Source of the DNA: Bacteroidales bacterium
GTDB lineage: Bacteria > Bacteroidota > Bacteroidia > Bacteroidales > BM520
NCBI GenBank assembly: GCA_028701815.1
Contig: JAQVPY010000001.1
Coordinates: 1 to 28,446, forward strand
Direction: 5' to 3'
Length of the DNA stretch: 28,446 nucleotides
In this document: positions 8,719 to 16,084 of the stretch, in pieces
How the letters are laid out: each line of letters begins with the position of its first letter
How positions within the stretch are numbered: the first letter of the stretch is position 1
The notes under the pieces: generated by a model
Databases searched by the model: none
What the model was told of the DNA's origin: nothing
What the model saw: the letters and a program-made list of their open reading frames with translations, nothing else
Made by a program: the position numbers and the translations under genes

Positions 8719-9348
8719 TTAGTTGCCTTTTTTCAGAACATCTAAAGCACCTTGTGCTTTCTTAATTTCGGTTTCCTTATTGGAGATCTTTTTGTCGACT
8801 TCTTCAATCTGCTTTTGCAATTTTTCCTTATCGGTAGTCATAGAGTTTTGTTCTTCAATAAGTTTTTGAACTACTGCTTCCTGAGCAGCTATCTTCACGC
8901 TTAAATCGTGAGAGATGATATAATTTGAAAATTCGGTCAGGAAATTTCTAATATTGACATAAACTTCAGGGTCGCTTTCAGCTGTAACCGCGTTGAGGTT
9001 ACCTTTTGTTACGGCGAACTGCAGGACTGTTTTCTTTGCTTTCTTAGGTCCTTCCTGGGCAACTTTTGCATAAACGTCGTAGTTATCGGGGCCGAAGGCT
9101 GCAACTTTCTGATTGATAAAAGTTTTAAAGCCGCTTTCCTTAGAAGATTTCAGAGCCATTTCTTTCTCGAATTTCTGAATAACAGCGGATTCAACTGTTT
9201 TAGTGTCTATTGTTCCTACGGTAACGGAGAAACCTCTGACATCGGTTTTATTGATAGACAGTGTTGTTTCCTGAACATCTTGTGCAATAGCTGAAAAAGA
9301 GACAGCCACAAGCAACATAAATACAAAATTAATTTTTTTCATAGTCAT
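8719..9348 (-). CDS. Secreted protein of unknown function with C-terminal coiled coil
   Basis: I do not recognise the family. It has 209 residues from ATG 9348, or 207 from ATG 9342, which puts MKK at the front of the signal peptide. Cleavage at AIA before Gln gives a soluble periplasmic or surface protein. The middle section is mixed alpha/beta. The last ~60 residues (from AAQEAVVQKLIEEQ to the end) are a charged heptad-like coiled coil rich in Lys, Glu and Gln, a little like Skp/OmpH chaperones, but the N-terminal half does not resemble Skp. It lies 15 bases after a PAS-only protein and is followed by a strong terminator. Confidence 0.75.
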   Translation of the reverse strand: MTMKKINFVFMLLVAVSFSAIAQDVQETTLSINKTDVRGFSVTVGTIDTKTVESAVIQKFEKEMALKSSKESGFKTFINQKVAAFGPDNYDVYAKVAQEGPKKAKKTVLQFAVTKGNLNAVTAESDPEVYVNIRNFLTEFSNYIISHDLSVKIAAQEAVVQKLIEEQNSMTTDKEKLQKQIEEVDKKISNKETEIKKAQGALDVLKKGN

Positions 9349-9363
9349 TTATATTTTTGATTA

Positions 9364-9702
9364 TTATTTTCGCACATAATGAGGGACGACTTCGGGTATC
9401 ACCATAGATATTTCCACGAGTCCGTGCACCCGGCCGTTCTCAAACCAAGCAGTTTGATAGATCATCTTTTTCACACCGTTTTTTTCGATAGTATAGGCAT
9501 TAGAGCCGCCTGTCTCCATAAGTTCCACGATCTTTTTCCATGCGTGTTCCGGGTGGCAATCGCGCAGATTTTTTCCTATCAGCGACTCTCCGTTTTTCTC
9601 GAATGTCGCCTTAGATTTATCATTCATATAGATGATAGCACCGTCTTTATCACAAACCGTTATTGCACAGTTAGTTTCATCCGTCCAATTCATCTTTAGC
9701 AT
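9364..9702 (-). CDS. Single-domain PAS protein
   Basis: A cytoplasmic 112-residue protein (from ATG 9702; ATG 9693 would give 109) that is nearly all one PAS domain. It runs from CAITVCDKDGAIIYMNDKS through GKNLRDCHPEHAWKKIVEL to AWFENGRVHGLVEISMVIP. There is no kinase, cyclase or DNA-binding domain. PAS domains bind small ligands or cofactors and mediate protein contacts; here the partner and the ligand are unknown. It is the first gene of a two-gene unit with the secreted coiled-coil protein, from a promoter at 9720-9751. Confidence 0.82.
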   Translation of the reverse strand: MLKMNWTDETNCAITVCDKDGAIIYMNDKSKATFEKNGESLIGKNLRDCHPEHAWKKIVELMETGGSNAYTIEKNGVKKMIYQTAWFENGRVHGLVEISMVIPEVVPHYVRK

Positions 9703-9719
9703 TTTTTATAATTCGGTGG

Positions 9720-9751
9720 CAAAGGTACATTTTTTTCATTACCTTTGCAAA
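9720..9751 (-). promoter_or_regulatory. Promoter of the PAS / coiled-coil unit
   Basis: On the minus strand TTTG (9751-9748), 20 bases, then TACCTTTG (9727-9720), an excellent match to the Bacteroidota -33/-7 pair. The -33 element abuts the -7 element of the divergent promoter, so both cannot readily be occupied at once. Confidence 0.7.
9740..9747 (+). promoter_or_regulatory. Promoter -7 element of the WG-repeat / ptb / buk unit
   Basis: TACCTTTG on the plus strand matches TAnnTTTG and sits 28 bases before the ATG at 9776. The upstream position expected for a -33 TTG reads GTGG, so this promoter is weaker on paper than its divergent partner. Together with 9719-9727 it forms the inverted repeat GCAAAGGTA-N12-TACCTTTGC. 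Confidence 0.6.
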
Positions 9752-9775
9752 TCATTATAAAGATAAAGATATAAT

Positions 9776-10732
9776 ATGAATTTATTTAGATACTTTTTCT
9801 GCGCTGCTTTTGTATTATTATTTTCATTTGGCGGTTTTTCACAAACGAGGTTAAAGGAGATGCAGAAGAAATATGAAATGGCATATTACAGTGAAGACTC
9901 GTCATGCTTTTTTGTCAGGACGATAAAAGGCAAAGTAGGGATATGTGACACCACTGGAAAAGAGATCATAGAGCCCACGTTATACGACTATGTGATCAGG
10001 CCTTCCGGAGGAGACAATTATTATAAGGTCAGGTTAAACGGAAAAGAAGGCATCTGTGACAGCACGGGAAAGGTTATCATAGCTCCCGACAGATATGACA
10101 GGGTTTCAAAAGCGACAGTAACCGACTATTACTATTACTCCGTAGTTTCCGAAGGGAAGACGGGCTTATGTTCGGCTGCGGGGGTAGAAATACTGCCGTG
10201 TGTCTTCAGCAAAATAGTTGCCGCGGCCAACAAAAGCGGTTATTATGTATACAATGAAGAGGGCGCTATGGGTTTTACCGACTATAACGGGAACATTATT
10301 GTTCCGTGCAGGTACAACAATGTAAAATTTTACACCAACTATTTCAGTATCAGAAACGATTTCAGAAACGGGGTCTGTAATTTATCCGGAACAGAGATTA
10401 TTCCGTGTCAGTACGACAAGATATATTACCGCACTGATTATTATATTATTGAGAATGAAGGTAAGAAGGGTGTCTGCGATTTACAGGGCAGGATCATATT
10501 CCCGTGCAAATACGATGATGTATCATTCAGAACAGATCATTATCTGGTAAAGATTGGTTCCAAGTCGGGGATATGCAATCTTTCCGGGGAGGAGATAATC
10601 CCATGCAAATACGACGGGATCAATAGATTAGCGGAGATTTCTGTAACGAAAAATGACACCATCAACAGTTGGTACGACTTTTCGGGACATCCCGTTGAGG
10701 CCCCAAAGATAAAGCCACCGATGGCGCAATAG
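9776..10732 (+). CDS. Secreted WG-repeat protein
   Basis: A 318-residue exported protein with signal peptide ending GFS before a mature Gln. The body is seven WG-type repeats of about 30-36 residues. Examples are GKVGICDTTGKEIIEP, GKEGICDSTGKVIIAP, GKKGVCDLQGRIIFPCKYDD and SKSGICNLSGEEIIPCKYDG, with a degenerate eighth (SWYDFSGHPVEAP). The Trp of the classical motif is replaced by V, E, T, M, N, K or S. In four repeats two Cys are placed C-x9-C. Function of WG repeats is unknown; they form beta-rich modules often found in secreted proteins. It is 23 bases ahead of ptb with no separate promoter seen, so it is probably cotranscribed with butyrate genes, which is unexpected. Confidence 0.85.
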   Translation: MNLFRYFFCAAFVLLFSFGGFSQTRLKEMQKKYEMAYYSEDSSCFFVRTIKGKVGICDTTGKEIIEPTLYDYVIRPSGGDNYYKVRLNGKEGICDSTGKVIIAPDRYDRVSKATVTDYYYYSVVSEGKTGLCSAAGVEILPCVFSKIVAAANKSGYYVYNEEGAMGFTDYNGNIIVPCRYNNVKFYTNYFSIRNDFRNGVCNLSGTEIIPCQYDKIYYRTDYYIIENEGKKGVCDLQGRIIFPCKYDDVSFRTDHYLVKIGSKSGICNLSGEEIIPCKYDGINRLAEISVTKNDTINSWYDFSGHPVEAPKIKPPMAQ

Positions 10733-10755
10733 AAATAATACTTAAATAAAAAGAT

Positions 10756-11658
10756 ATGATTACAAAATTAGATCAAATGTTCGAAGTCCTTAAATCTCGT
10801 CCGGCGAAGAGGTTAATAGGCGCGTATGCATGTGACAGTCATACGATTGATGCAATTTACACTGCAGTAAAATTAGGGATAGTAGAAGCCACGCTTGTAG
10901 GAAATGCAAAGCTCATAGAAGAGACTTGTAAAAAAGACGGTATCGACATGTCGCTATTTAACATTGTAAATGAAGAAGTTGACACAAAGGCGGCAGCTAA
11001 AGCCGTAAGCATGATAAATGAAGGGCAGGGCAATCTTTTGATGAAAGGATTATTAAGTACCGACAAGTACATGCGTGCCATACTGAACAAAGAGAACGGA
11101 TTAGTTCCTCCCAAAGCTGTATTGAGCCATGTTACTGTAATAGAGAATCCTTCATATCACAAGTTGCTTATAGTAGGAGATGTGGCAATCATTCCGGCGC
11201 CGGACTTTGATCAAAAGGTAGCCATAACAAAATATCTGATAAATACAGCTCATGCTCTCGGCATTGAAAGGCCGAAAGTAGCCATAATAGCAGCCACGGA
11301 GCAGGTATTACCCAAGATGCAGGCTTGTGTTGATGCAGCCATAATAGCCAAGATGGGCGACAGGGGGCAGATCCCGGGTGCTTTAATTGACGGTCCGTTA
11401 TCTTTTGACTTGGCGACTGATGAAGAGAGTGTTCAAATAAAAGGGTTAAAGAGTACTGTTGCAGGTGATGCCGACTGTCTTGTATTTCCGAATATTGAAA
11501 CGGGCAATGTCTTCTATAAGACCAACACAAAATTATGCAAGGCCGAATTAGGTGCTTTCGTTACAGGTGCTAAATGTCCTTGTGTACTTTCTTCCCGAGG
11601 CGACTCCGTAAAAACAAAAACTTATTCCATAGCTCTTGCAGCACTTATGGCAAAATAA
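10756..11658 (+). CDS. ptb: Phosphate butyryltransferase
   Basis: Converts butyryl-CoA and phosphate to butyryl-phosphate and CoA (EC 2.3.1.19), in the cytoplasm. The 300 residues match the family length throughout. Recognisable blocks are LLMKGLLSTDKYMRAILNKE, the PAPDF segment, and IPGALIDGPLSFDLA, shared with the Pta/Ptb phosphotransacylase fold. buk starts 12 bases downstream. The pair makes ATP from butyryl-CoA in butyrate-forming anaerobes. Branched-chain acyl-CoAs from valine, leucine or isoleucine are possible alternative substrates. Confidence 0.93.
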   Translation: MITKLDQMFEVLKSRPAKRLIGAYACDSHTIDAIYTAVKLGIVEATLVGNAKLIEETCKKDGIDMSLFNIVNEEVDTKAAAKAVSMINEGQGNLLMKGLLSTDKYMRAILNKENGLVPPKAVLSHVTVIENPSYHKLLIVGDVAIIPAPDFDQKVAITKYLINTAHALGIERPKVAIIAATEQVLPKMQACVDAAIIAKMGDRGQIPGALIDGPLSFDLATDEESVQIKGLKSTVAGDADCLVFPNIETGNVFYKTNTKLCKAELGAFVTGAKCPCVLSSRGDSVKTKTYSIALAALMAK

Positions 11659-11670
11659 AAAGCATTAGAG

Positions 11671-12756
11671 ATGTACAGAATATTAGCTATCAACCCCGGC
11701 TCGACATCTACCAAGATTGCCGTATACGAAGATGAAAAAGAAGTATTTATCAAAACGCTCCGACATTCTTCGGAAGAAATATCCAAATTTGATAAAGTCA
11801 CCGACCAGTTCGGCTTCAGAAAGAAGATAATAATTGACGAGTTAACAAACGCGAATATAGACATTTACACCATCAACATGGTAGTAGGGCGCGGTGGCTT
11901 GGTAAAGCCCATTCCGAGCGGTGTATATGAAGTCAATGAAGAATTAAAGCGCGACCTCGCGGAATGTCGTTTAGGCGAGCATGCCAGCAATCTCGGCGGT
12001 TTGATAGCCGACGATATCGCGAAAGACATCAACAGTCATTTAAAAACCGACAACGTTAAAGCCGTTATCGTCGACCCTGTTGTTGTAGACGAGATGCAGG
12101 ACGTAGCAAGAGTTTCGGGACATCCCTTATTTCATAGGATTTCCATCTTCCACGCCTTGAATCAAAAAGCTATCGGGAGGGCTCATGCAGCCAAACTCGG
12201 CAGGAAATACGATGATCTTAATTTGATCATCGTCCACCTTGGGGGCGGCATTTCTGTCGGCGCACACTGTCATGGCAAAGTAATCGATGTCAATAATGCT
12301 TTGGACGGCGACGGTCCTTTTTCGCCCGAGCGTTCGGGTTCACTGCCTACCGGACAGTTGGCTAAATTATGCTTCAGCGGAGACTATTCTTATAAAGACA
12401 TTAAGGGTATCATAAAAGGCAACGGGGGATTGGTAGGGCATTTAGGGACCAACAGCGCATTAGAGGTTGAAAACAGAGCAAAATCCGGCGACAAGCAGGC
12501 TCAACTTATCCAGAATGCCATGGCTTATCAGATAGCTAAGTCCATCGGCGAAATGGCAGTAGTGCTCAAGGGTAAGGTCGACGGCATCCTGATCACAGGT
12601 GGAATCGCCTATAACAAGGATCTCGTGGATTATATCGCCTCCATGGTAGAGTTTATCGCACCGGTAACTTCCTACCCTGGCGAAGATGAAATGGGTGCCC
12701 TCGCAAAAAATGCTCTCATGGTTTTTCGCGGCGAGTTGCAAATTAAGAAATATTAA
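11671..12756 (+). CDS. buk: Butyrate kinase
   Basis: Transfers phosphate from butyryl-phosphate to ADP, giving butyrate and ATP (EC 2.7.2.7). The 361-residue ASKHA-fold kinase has the N-terminal phosphate-binding segment LAINPGSTSTKIAVYED, VVGRGGLVKPIPSGVYEVN, and the active-site stretch HLGGGISVGAHCHGK followed by DGDGPFSPERSGSLP. The adenosine motif ILITGGIAYNK is near residue 308. It closes the ptb-buk unit; the next gene has its own promoter 11 bases after this stop. Acetate kinase is excluded by the sequence pattern and by the ptb neighbour. Confidence 0.95.
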   Translation: MYRILAINPGSTSTKIAVYEDEKEVFIKTLRHSSEEISKFDKVTDQFGFRKKIIIDELTNANIDIYTINMVVGRGGLVKPIPSGVYEVNEELKRDLAECRLGEHASNLGGLIADDIAKDINSHLKTDNVKAVIVDPVVVDEMQDVARVSGHPLFHRISIFHALNQKAIGRAHAAKLGRKYDDLNLIIVHLGGGISVGAHCHGKVIDVNNALDGDGPFSPERSGSLPTGQLAKLCFSGDYSYKDIKGIIKGNGGLVGHLGTNSALEVENRAKSGDKQAQLIQNAMAYQIAKSIGEMAVVLKGKVDGILITGGIAYNKDLVDYIASMVEFIAPVTSYPGEDEMGALAKNALMVFRGELQIKKY

Positions 12757-12766
12757 TACATTTTCG

Positions 12767-12797
12767 TTGAAAAATCGGAAAAAAATAACAATCTTTG
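12767..12797 (+). promoter_or_regulatory. Promoter of the OMP-TPR-lptC-QC unit
   Basis: TTG at 12767-12769, 20 bases, then AATCTTTG at 12790-12797, seven of eight matches to TAnnTTTG. The predicted transcription start near 12803 leaves about 20 untranslated bases before the TTG start codon at 12823. Confidence 0.55.
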
Positions 12798-12822
12798 CAA
12801 GTTAATAATAAATTTTTTAAGT

Positions 12823-14103
12823 TTGAGTTCTTCCAACAGACATAGAATACCGGTGTTCATATTTCTACTGGTTTCAGCAGTAATGGTTCAGTCGCAGACC
12901 GTTTTCTCGCCTTATTCCAACTATGGCATAGGAAATATATCTACGACAAAAAACGCCACCTTACGAGCTATGGGGAACAGCGGTTACGGTTTTAGAGACC
13001 ACACTGTTATCAACTCCACCAATCCTGCTTCGTACACTGAATTTGACACTTTATCCTTTGTTTTTGAAGGAGGTGCAGAGTTTAACTCCTTAAAGCTGAG
13101 TTCTTCTACCGGCTCTGAGACAGGCTATTATACCGGGTTAGGATACCTTCAATTTGGATTTCCAATATGGAAGTACATCAAGGCAAGCGTAGGGATAACC
13201 CCCATGTCAAATGTCGGATATAATGTTATAACACAAGTCTCCGATGAAATCACCGGAAACAAGGAGTTCAGATATCAGGCGCAGGGTGGAATTAACGATT
13301 TTTACGGGGGCATTGCTTTTCAGGTATGGAATTTTTCCATCGGGGCTAACGCCTCATATCTCTTCGGCACCATCGACAAAGCGCAGGTTTTAGCTTATCC
13401 CGACTCCAGCAATTTCTTAAGCATAAAATTGCTGGACAAGTCTATGGTTTCTGCTTTCTCCGTAAACACAGGACTCCAATACTATCAGAAAATTGCCGAC
13501 AAAATGTTTCTATGTGTCGGCGTCACCTATCGTCCGAAGATGAATCTTAACACGTCCACCGAATATATATCTTACACATTTACAGAGAGCTCGTCGGGCA
13601 CTGAGACGATAAAAGACACCATCTCCATAGCGTCAGCCGACAAAGCACCTATCGTGCTCCCACAGAAAATCGGAGCCGGCGTCATGTTAAAAAAGTTGAA
13701 CAGATATAAGATCCAGGCAAATTTCGACTGGACGGAATGGAGCGAATATTCAACAGCCATCTATCCCAAAGGGACTATGGCTAACGCATATAATGCTTCC
13801 CTCGGATTCGAATATTCGCCGAGAACCGCCTCCGTGTCAAGTTACTGGAAATGGGTTAAATACAGGCTCGGGGCTTATTATGGACAAACAGGAATTGTAA
13901 TTGATGATGTCAACATCAACCAGTTTGGCATGACTTTTGGACTAAGCCTCCCGATTACGCGTTCACTCTCTTCGATAAACGTTACCATGGATATTGGAAA
14001 CAGGGGTACCGTTTCAAACGATTTGATACAGGAGACGTGTTTTAATATTACTGTCGGATTCTCATTATACGACAACTGGTTTTATAGAATAAAATATAGA
14101 TAA
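12823..14103 (+). CDS. Outer membrane beta-barrel protein (Bacteroidales LptC-linked OMP)
   Basis: A 426-residue predicted outer membrane protein. The signal peptide ends VQS before a mature Gln, followed by FSPYSNYGIGN, a segment common near the start of these Bacteroidota barrels. Repeated aromatic amphipathic strands run to a C-terminal stretch ending FSLYDNWFYRIKYR. The start appears to be TTG: no ATG or GTG lies between the preceding in-frame stop (12754) and 12823, while the in-frame GTG at 12853 would remove the basic N-region (NRHR). From memory, this OMP, the next TPR gene and lptC stand together in many Bacteroidales genomes. FadL-like transport is possible; function is unproven. 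Confidence 0.8.
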   Translation: MSSSNRHRIPVFIFLLVSAVMVQSQTVFSPYSNYGIGNISTTKNATLRAMGNSGYGFRDHTVINSTNPASYTEFDTLSFVFEGGAEFNSLKLSSSTGSETGYYTGLGYLQFGFPIWKYIKASVGITPMSNVGYNVITQVSDEITGNKEFRYQAQGGINDFYGGIAFQVWNFSIGANASYLFGTIDKAQVLAYPDSSNFLSIKLLDKSMVSAFSVNTGLQYYQKIADKMFLCVGVTYRPKMNLNTSTEYISYTFTESSSGTETIKDTISIASADKAPIVLPQKIGAGVMLKKLNRYKIQANFDWTEWSEYSTAIYPKGTMANAYNASLGFEYSPRTASVSSYWKWVKYRLGAYYGQTGIVIDDVNINQFGMTFGLSLPITRSLSSINVTMDIGNRGTVSNDLIQETCFNITVGFSLYDNWFYRIKYR

Positions 14104-14114
14104 GATAAGATAAA

Positions 14115-15476
14115 ATGAAAGTGATGAAAAGAAAATTAAGTATTTTTGTATTATTGGTAGTATTATCTCCGATGGTCTCATTCGCTCAGATTGCAGATGA
14201 AATCAAGAATTTACCCAAATATGGAGAGGATAGCGTTACATGTATCACCAATCTGTCATTGTACAGAGAATCGTACAAACAATGGAAGTCCTCTAAATAT
14301 AAAACTGGAGAATTTGATCACTCCTATCAATACTGGAAATGGGTCTATGATAATTGTCCTAAGGCATCATTAAATGTATATGTCGACGGGACCATGATTA
14401 TGAACGACAAGATTACATCGGCAAAAGACGATGCCACCAAAGAAGCATACGTAGATTCCCTTTTAATGGTTTATGATCAGCGTATAATATATTTCGGTGA
14501 TAAAGGCAATGTCCTCGGAAGAAAAGGTCTCGACCTCTTAAGATACAGGCCCAATAACACCCGTGAAGTATTCGACCTGCTGTCACAGTCGGTAGACTTA
14601 GAAAAGGATAAGACAAAAGACGGCGTCATAGATGCTCTTTTCAGAGCCGCCATTCAACTTTACAAAGATGAAAAAGCCGACAAGTCCATTATCCTTGAAA
14701 CCTACGATAAGGTGATGACCATTATTGACAACAACATCAGTTCCAACTGCAAGGAAAAAGAGAAATACGTCAACGTTAAAGGCAGCGTGGAATCAGCTTT
14801 CGAACCGTATGCAAGTTGCGAGGACCTCATCCCCCTCTACGAAAAGAAATTTGCCGAAAATTCCGAAGACATTGAACTCCTCCAGAAGATTGCCTACATG
14901 CTCGATAAAAAGGGCTGTACTTCTTCAGAGTTGTTCGAGAAAGTCTCTAAAAAATATCATGAGTTGAACCCTTCTCCGGAATCGGCATTAATGCTGGGCA
15001 AGATGATGTTCAAGAAAGAAGACTATAATTCTGCCATCAGATATCTTAATGAAGCCACCAAAATCGCTGATCCTGAAAGGTTATATAACACTTACTATCT
15101 GTTAGCAGCCTCATACAGGTTTATCGACAACTTTCCAAAAGCCCGCGACTTGGCTTATGAGGCAGCAAAAGTTCAGCCCACAAGCGGTGAACCTTATATC
15201 TTTATAGGGCAACTCTACGGACAGAGCAGTCAACTTTGCGGAGGCAGCAACCTCGTTGAAAAGAACTGTATTTACTGGGCGGCTGTTGACATGTTTATGC
15301 AAGCTAAACGAATAGACCCGTCAGTCACAGAAGAAGCGAATAAAAACATCAACATTTACTCTCAGTACTTCCCGACTATGGAGTCTATCTTTTTCAGCGA
15401 CTTGAATGAAGGCGACGATTATACCGTAGGATGCTGGATTAACCGCACTACTAAAATCAGAGCAGCAAAAGAATAA
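14115..15476 (+). CDS. Exported tetratricopeptide-repeat protein
   Basis: A 453-residue exported protein; the signal peptide (MKVMKRKLSIFVLLVVLSP onward) ends SFA before a mature Gln. The helical C-terminal half contains TPR-like units, clearest at SALMLGKMMFKKEDYNSAIR, YYLLAASYRFIDNFPKARDL and GEPYIFIGQLYGQ. The N-terminal half is helical without a recognised domain. Cys residues occur in several spots (for example VYDNCPKA, ISSNCKE, YASCEDL, KKGCTSS), consistent with disulfides in the periplasm. It is 11 bases after the OMP gene and 22 bases before lptC. A role as periplasmic scaffold for the OMP is a reasonable guess, not shown. Confidence 0.8.
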   Translation: MKVMKRKLSIFVLLVVLSPMVSFAQIADEIKNLPKYGEDSVTCITNLSLYRESYKQWKSSKYKTGEFDHSYQYWKWVYDNCPKASLNVYVDGTMIMNDKITSAKDDATKEAYVDSLLMVYDQRIIYFGDKGNVLGRKGLDLLRYRPNNTREVFDLLSQSVDLEKDKTKDGVIDALFRAAIQLYKDEKADKSIILETYDKVMTIIDNNISSNCKEKEKYVNVKGSVESAFEPYASCEDLIPLYEKKFAENSEDIELLQKIAYMLDKKGCTSSELFEKVSKKYHELNPSPESALMLGKMMFKKEDYNSAIRYLNEATKIADPERLYNTYYLLAASYRFIDNFPKARDLAYEAAKVQPTSGEPYIFIGQLYGQSSQLCGGSNLVEKNCIYWAAVDMFMQAKRIDPSVTEEANKNINIYSQYFPTMESIFFSDLNEGDDYTVGCWINRTTKIRAAKE

Positions 15477-15498
15477 TATTAATTAACTCGAAATATTA

Positions 15499-16083
15499 AT
15501 GAACAGTTACCAAAAGCGCAGATGGTCCATCTATCTGCGCTTTCATGTTGTATTGATTCTGCTACTTTGTCTGTTCTACGGCTGTGTCGATCAGACAGAT
15601 ATCGACAAGGCACATAAATATAATGAGTCGAGAGACACTTTGCCCGCCGAAATCATCTATAATTTTCACATGAACTACAGCGAAAACGGCATTATCAAAA
15701 TCGACATCACAGGTCGCGAAGTAATAAACAGGGCTCACAAAAAAGAAATGGAGTTTCCTCAAGGCTTCGAAGCGGTTTTTTATAACGCCGACATGTCGAT
15801 AAAAAGTCGCCTCAGCGCCGGCTACGGCATCAACTATGAAGAGAAGAAAGTGATGATGGCCACGAAAAATGTCGAAATCATAAATTATGAATCCAATGAG
15901 AAGTTAAACACTGAAGAGCTTACATGGGACCAGAATACCGCAAAGATTTTTACCGACAGGTTTGTGAAGATAACTACCGAGACCGATGTAATCTATGGGG
16001 ATGGCGGGTTTGAATCCGATGAGACCTTCGAAAACTGGATAATTAAAAAGCCTACAGGCAATTTTGTAGTAGAAGAAGAATAA
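15499..16083 (+). CDS. lptC: LPS export periplasmic protein LptC, lipoprotein type
   Basis: Component of the Lpt bridge that carries LPS from the inner membrane LptBFG complex toward LptA. The 194 residues start with a basic N-region (QKRRW), a hydrophobic stretch and a probable lipobox ending FYGC. The rest is the LptC beta-jellyroll: LPAEIIYNFHMNYSENG, FPQGFEAVFYNADMSIKSRL, then VMMATKNVEIINYESNEKL and IFTDRFVKITTETDVIYGDG. E. coli LptC has an N-terminal anchor instead of a lipid. The codons for the N-region form a perfect 11-bp hairpin (15513-15543). The next gene starts 1 base after the stop. Confidence 0.88.
   Translation: MNSYQKRRWSIYLRFHVVLILLLCLFYGCVDQTDIDKAHKYNESRDTLPAEIIYNFHMNYSENGIIKIDITGREVINRAHKKEMEFPQGFEAVFYNADMSIKSRLSAGYGINYEEKKVMMATKNVEIINYESNEKLNTEELTWDQNTAKIFTDRFVKITTETDVIYGDGGFESDETFENWIIKKPTGNFVVEEE
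15513..15543 (+). promoter_or_regulatory. Perfect hairpin inside the first codons of lptC
   Basis: AAAGCGCAGAT (15513-15523) and ATCTGCGCTTT (15533-15543) are exact reverse complements around a 9-base loop. The stem lies 12 bases after the lptC ATG and ends in TTT. It could slow ribosomes, stabilise an mRNA end, or cause partial termination between the TPR gene and lptC. A true terminator is less likely because the T-run is only three bases. Confidence 0.55.
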
Positions 16084-16084
16084 T

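Noticed and set aside
12761..12773. TTTTC-GTT-GAAAA hairpin after buk as a terminator
   Set aside because: Five weak pairs without a following T-run, and it overlaps the -33 of the next promoter.
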